Assembly (NCBI GenBank): GCA_031553775.1
Contig: JAVBLA010000054.1
Span: forward strand, 1 to 17,344
Direction of reading: 5' to 3'
Length of the DNA stretch: 17,344 bases
Source: JAISFI01 sp031553775
GTDB taxonomy: Bacteria > Bacteroidota > Bacteroidia > Bacteroidales > Azobacteroidaceae
Positions 16,045 to 17,344 of the stretch are shown here, one piece after another (position 1 is the stretch's first letter; the number at the start of each line of letters is the position of its first letter). Made by a program: the position numbers and the translations under genes. The notes under the pieces were generated by a model. That model searched no databases and was not told the origin of the DNA. It saw only the letters and a program-made list of their open reading frames with translations.

Positions 16045-16585
16045 TTTTCTTGATTTGGTGTATCACCGTCAGAGCGACAGGGCATTTGATGTTTCCCGTC
16101 CCGTGGAAAAAGAAAAAATCGAGCGGATACTGGAGGCGGCCTGCCTGGCTCCATCAGCTTGCAATGCACAGCCCTGGCATTTTATCGTGGTAGACGATCC
16201 TGAGCTGAAAAACAAGGTAGCGGATGCCACATCCGAAAAATTGTTGGGTATGAACCATTTCACCAAACAGGCACCTGTGCATATTATTGTTGTGGAAGAA
16301 AAAGTGAATTTGACTTCCGGCATTGGAGGATGGGTAACAGATAAGCACTTTGCTTTCCTGGATATTGGTATCGCAGCCGCGCATATTGTACTGGCAGCAA
16401 GGTCCGAAGGATTGGGAAGTTGCATCCTGGGTTGGTTCGATGAGAAAAAAATGAGAAAATTATTGAACATTCCTTCTTCTAAACGGGTTTTATTGGATAT
16501 TGTGATCGGGTATTCCGTACAGGAAACCCGGCAGAAAAAAAGAAAACAATCGAACGAAACGATATCCTGGAACAGTTATGAATAA
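16037..16585 (+). CDS. Nitroreductase family FMN oxidoreductase
   Basis: The 182-residue protein is of the compact nitroreductase type that binds FMN as a homodimer and uses NAD(P)H. FMN-phosphate contacts are expected from the N-terminal HRQSDRAF (10-17), where many relatives have RRSxRxF, and from SACNAQPW (40-47). GLGSCILGWF (126-135) is the usual second signature. The C-terminus ends in a basic KKRKQ stretch followed by ISWNSYE. The substrate cannot be deduced; members reduce quinones, nitroaromatics or other electrophiles. The start ATG lies inside the ribE frame (8-base overlap) and the stop overlaps the next gene's start, so the three genes are probably translationally coupled. Pairing an FMN enzyme with riboflavin synthase is suggestive, but functional linkage is inference. 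Confidence 0.92.
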   Translation: MTDFLDLVYHRQSDRAFDVSRPVEKEKIERILEAACLAPSACNAQPWHFIVVDDPELKNKVADATSEKLLGMNHFTKQAPVHIIVVEEKVNLTSGIGGWVTDKHFAFLDIGIAAAHIVLAARSEGLGSCILGWFDEKKMRKLLNIPSSKRVLLDIVIGYSVQETRQKKRKQSNETISWNSYE

Positions 16586-17344
16586 TTTCAGATTTTGCAG
16601 TCCTACGGAGTTTATTTTCGGACGTAATACCGAAGAACGGGTAGGAGCGTTGTTAAAGAGGTACGGGGCTACTAAAGTCCTGGTGCATTATGGTGGCGGA
16701 TCCGTACTGAAAAGCGGCCTGTTGCCGCGAATAGAATCTTATTTGCAGAATGAGTTTATTGAGTATGTGCTGCTTGGCGGTGCACAACCCAATCCTGTCG
16801 ATACCCTGGTATATAAAGGAATAGAACTCTGCCGGAAAGAGAAGGTGGATTTTATCCTGGCTGTAGGTGGGGGGAGTGTGATCGATTCCTCTAAAGCTAT
16901 TGCGGCAGGAGTTCCCTATATGGGCGATTTCTGGAATTTTTTCGATGATAAAGTCACTATTAATAAAGCTTTGAAAATAGGGACGATACTGACCATTCCG
17001 GCGGCGGGAAGCGAAGGTTCGGACAGTGCGGTTATTACCAAACAGGAAGGTTTGTTAAAAAGGGGACATAGTTCCCGGTTTTTTCGTCCGGTATTGTCTA
17101 TTATGAATCCGGAATTGACTTTTACTCTTCCGAACTTTCTGGTAGCCTGTGGTATTGCAGATATGATGGCTCATGTGATGGAACGTTATTTCTCTAATAC
17201 ACCGGGTGTAGAGCTTACCAATCATCTCTGTGAAGCTGTTTTGCAGACGGTGGTACAGGATGCTTCCCTTACCCTGGCAGAGCCGGAGAATTACAATGCA
17301 AGAGCCAATATCATGTGGGCGTCGACCATTGCGCATAATGGTTT
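16578..17344 (+). CDS. Iron-containing alcohol dehydrogenase, YqhD/BDH type (3'-truncated)
   Basis: The frame opens at an ATG overlapping the nitroreductase stop (ATGAATAA) and runs off the right edge, with 255 complete codons of a roughly 385-residue family. The N-terminus MNNFRFCSPTEFIFGR is typical of butanol dehydrogenase/YqhD-like enzymes. The NAD(P)-binding GGGSVIDSSKAIA lies at about residues 96-108, and IPAAGSEGSDSAV, where ATGSE is more usual, follows. The first two metal ligands are present as Asp195 and His199 in GIADMMAHVMER. The other two histidines expected near 268 and 282 lie beyond the window. The enzyme would interconvert aldehydes and alcohols with NAD(P)H, either in fermentation or aldehyde detoxification. 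The substrate is unknown. Confidence 0.9.
   Translation, partial: MNNFRFCSPTEFIFGRNTEERVGALLKRYGATKVLVHYGGGSVLKSGLLPRIESYLQNEFIEYVLLGGAQPNPVDTLVYKGIELCRKEKVDFILAVGGGSVIDSSKAIAAGVPYMGDFWNFFDDKVTINKALKIGTILTIPAAGSEGSDSAVITKQEGLLKRGHSSRFFRPVLSIMNPELTFTLPNFLVACGIADMMAHVMERYFSNTPGVELTNHLCEAVLQTVVQDASLTLAEPENYNARANIMWASTIAHNG

Overview
The window looks like a chromosomal segment from a Bacteroidota bacterium, most likely order Bacteroidales. Five features point this way: a giant secreted protein ending in a type IX secretion (T9SS) sorting domain, a GldB-type lipoprotein, promoters of the Bacteroidota TAnnTTTG (-7) type, a lipoprotein with an acidic +2 surface-export signature, and a hybrid kinase paired with a sigma-54 activator as is common in this phylum. 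Genus is not determinable by eye. I see no insertion sequence, phage, CRISPR, tRNA or rRNA. Both outermost genes are cut by the window edges.

Layout. Positions 3-5219 hold the 3' part of a cell-surface protein (more than 1,730 residues): an IgGFc-binding-like N-terminal region, a cadherin/Ig-like module, an FG-GAP beta-propeller with about eight Ca-binding-type loops, a second Ig-like module, a long Bacteroidales-type C-terminal region and a T9SS tail. A 200-base gap follows with two facing arrays of a 7-base repeat, immediately before a promoter for a tightly packed operon: metA (homoserine O-acyltransferase, predicted acetyl-CoA specific), a DUF2721 membrane protein, and a U32-family protein of RlhA-like architecture. 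This operon converges on, and overlaps by 4 bases, a gldB-like lipoprotein gene on the minus strand.

The gldB-like gene diverges from a two-component operon across a short intergenic region holding a perfect 10-base inverted repeat. The operon encodes a sigma-54-dependent response regulator and an overlapping hybrid sensor kinase carrying its own receiver and HPt domains, so a complete His-Asp-His-Asp phosphorelay can be drawn from two genes. A rho-independent terminator closes it. About 275 bases of apparently gene-free DNA follow, ending in a second strong terminator with no gene in front of it, which makes a small-RNA candidate.

The right third holds a small, probably surface-exposed lipoprotein, a convergent menA (menaquinone biosynthesis), and, divergent from menA, an operon of ribE (riboflavin synthase), a nitroreductase-family flavoprotein and a truncated iron-dependent alcohol dehydrogenase. 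These genes serve cofactor and redox metabolism of an anaerobic or microaerobic lifestyle (menaquinone, flavin, an FMN enzyme, an alcohol/aldehyde oxidoreductase); that link is inference from gene identity.

I do not see a wholly novel system. The best candidates for new biology are the two-gene phosphorelay with an unrecognised extracytoplasmic sensor and its palindromic promoter region, the orphan-terminator transcript, and the facing heptamer arrays upstream of metA.
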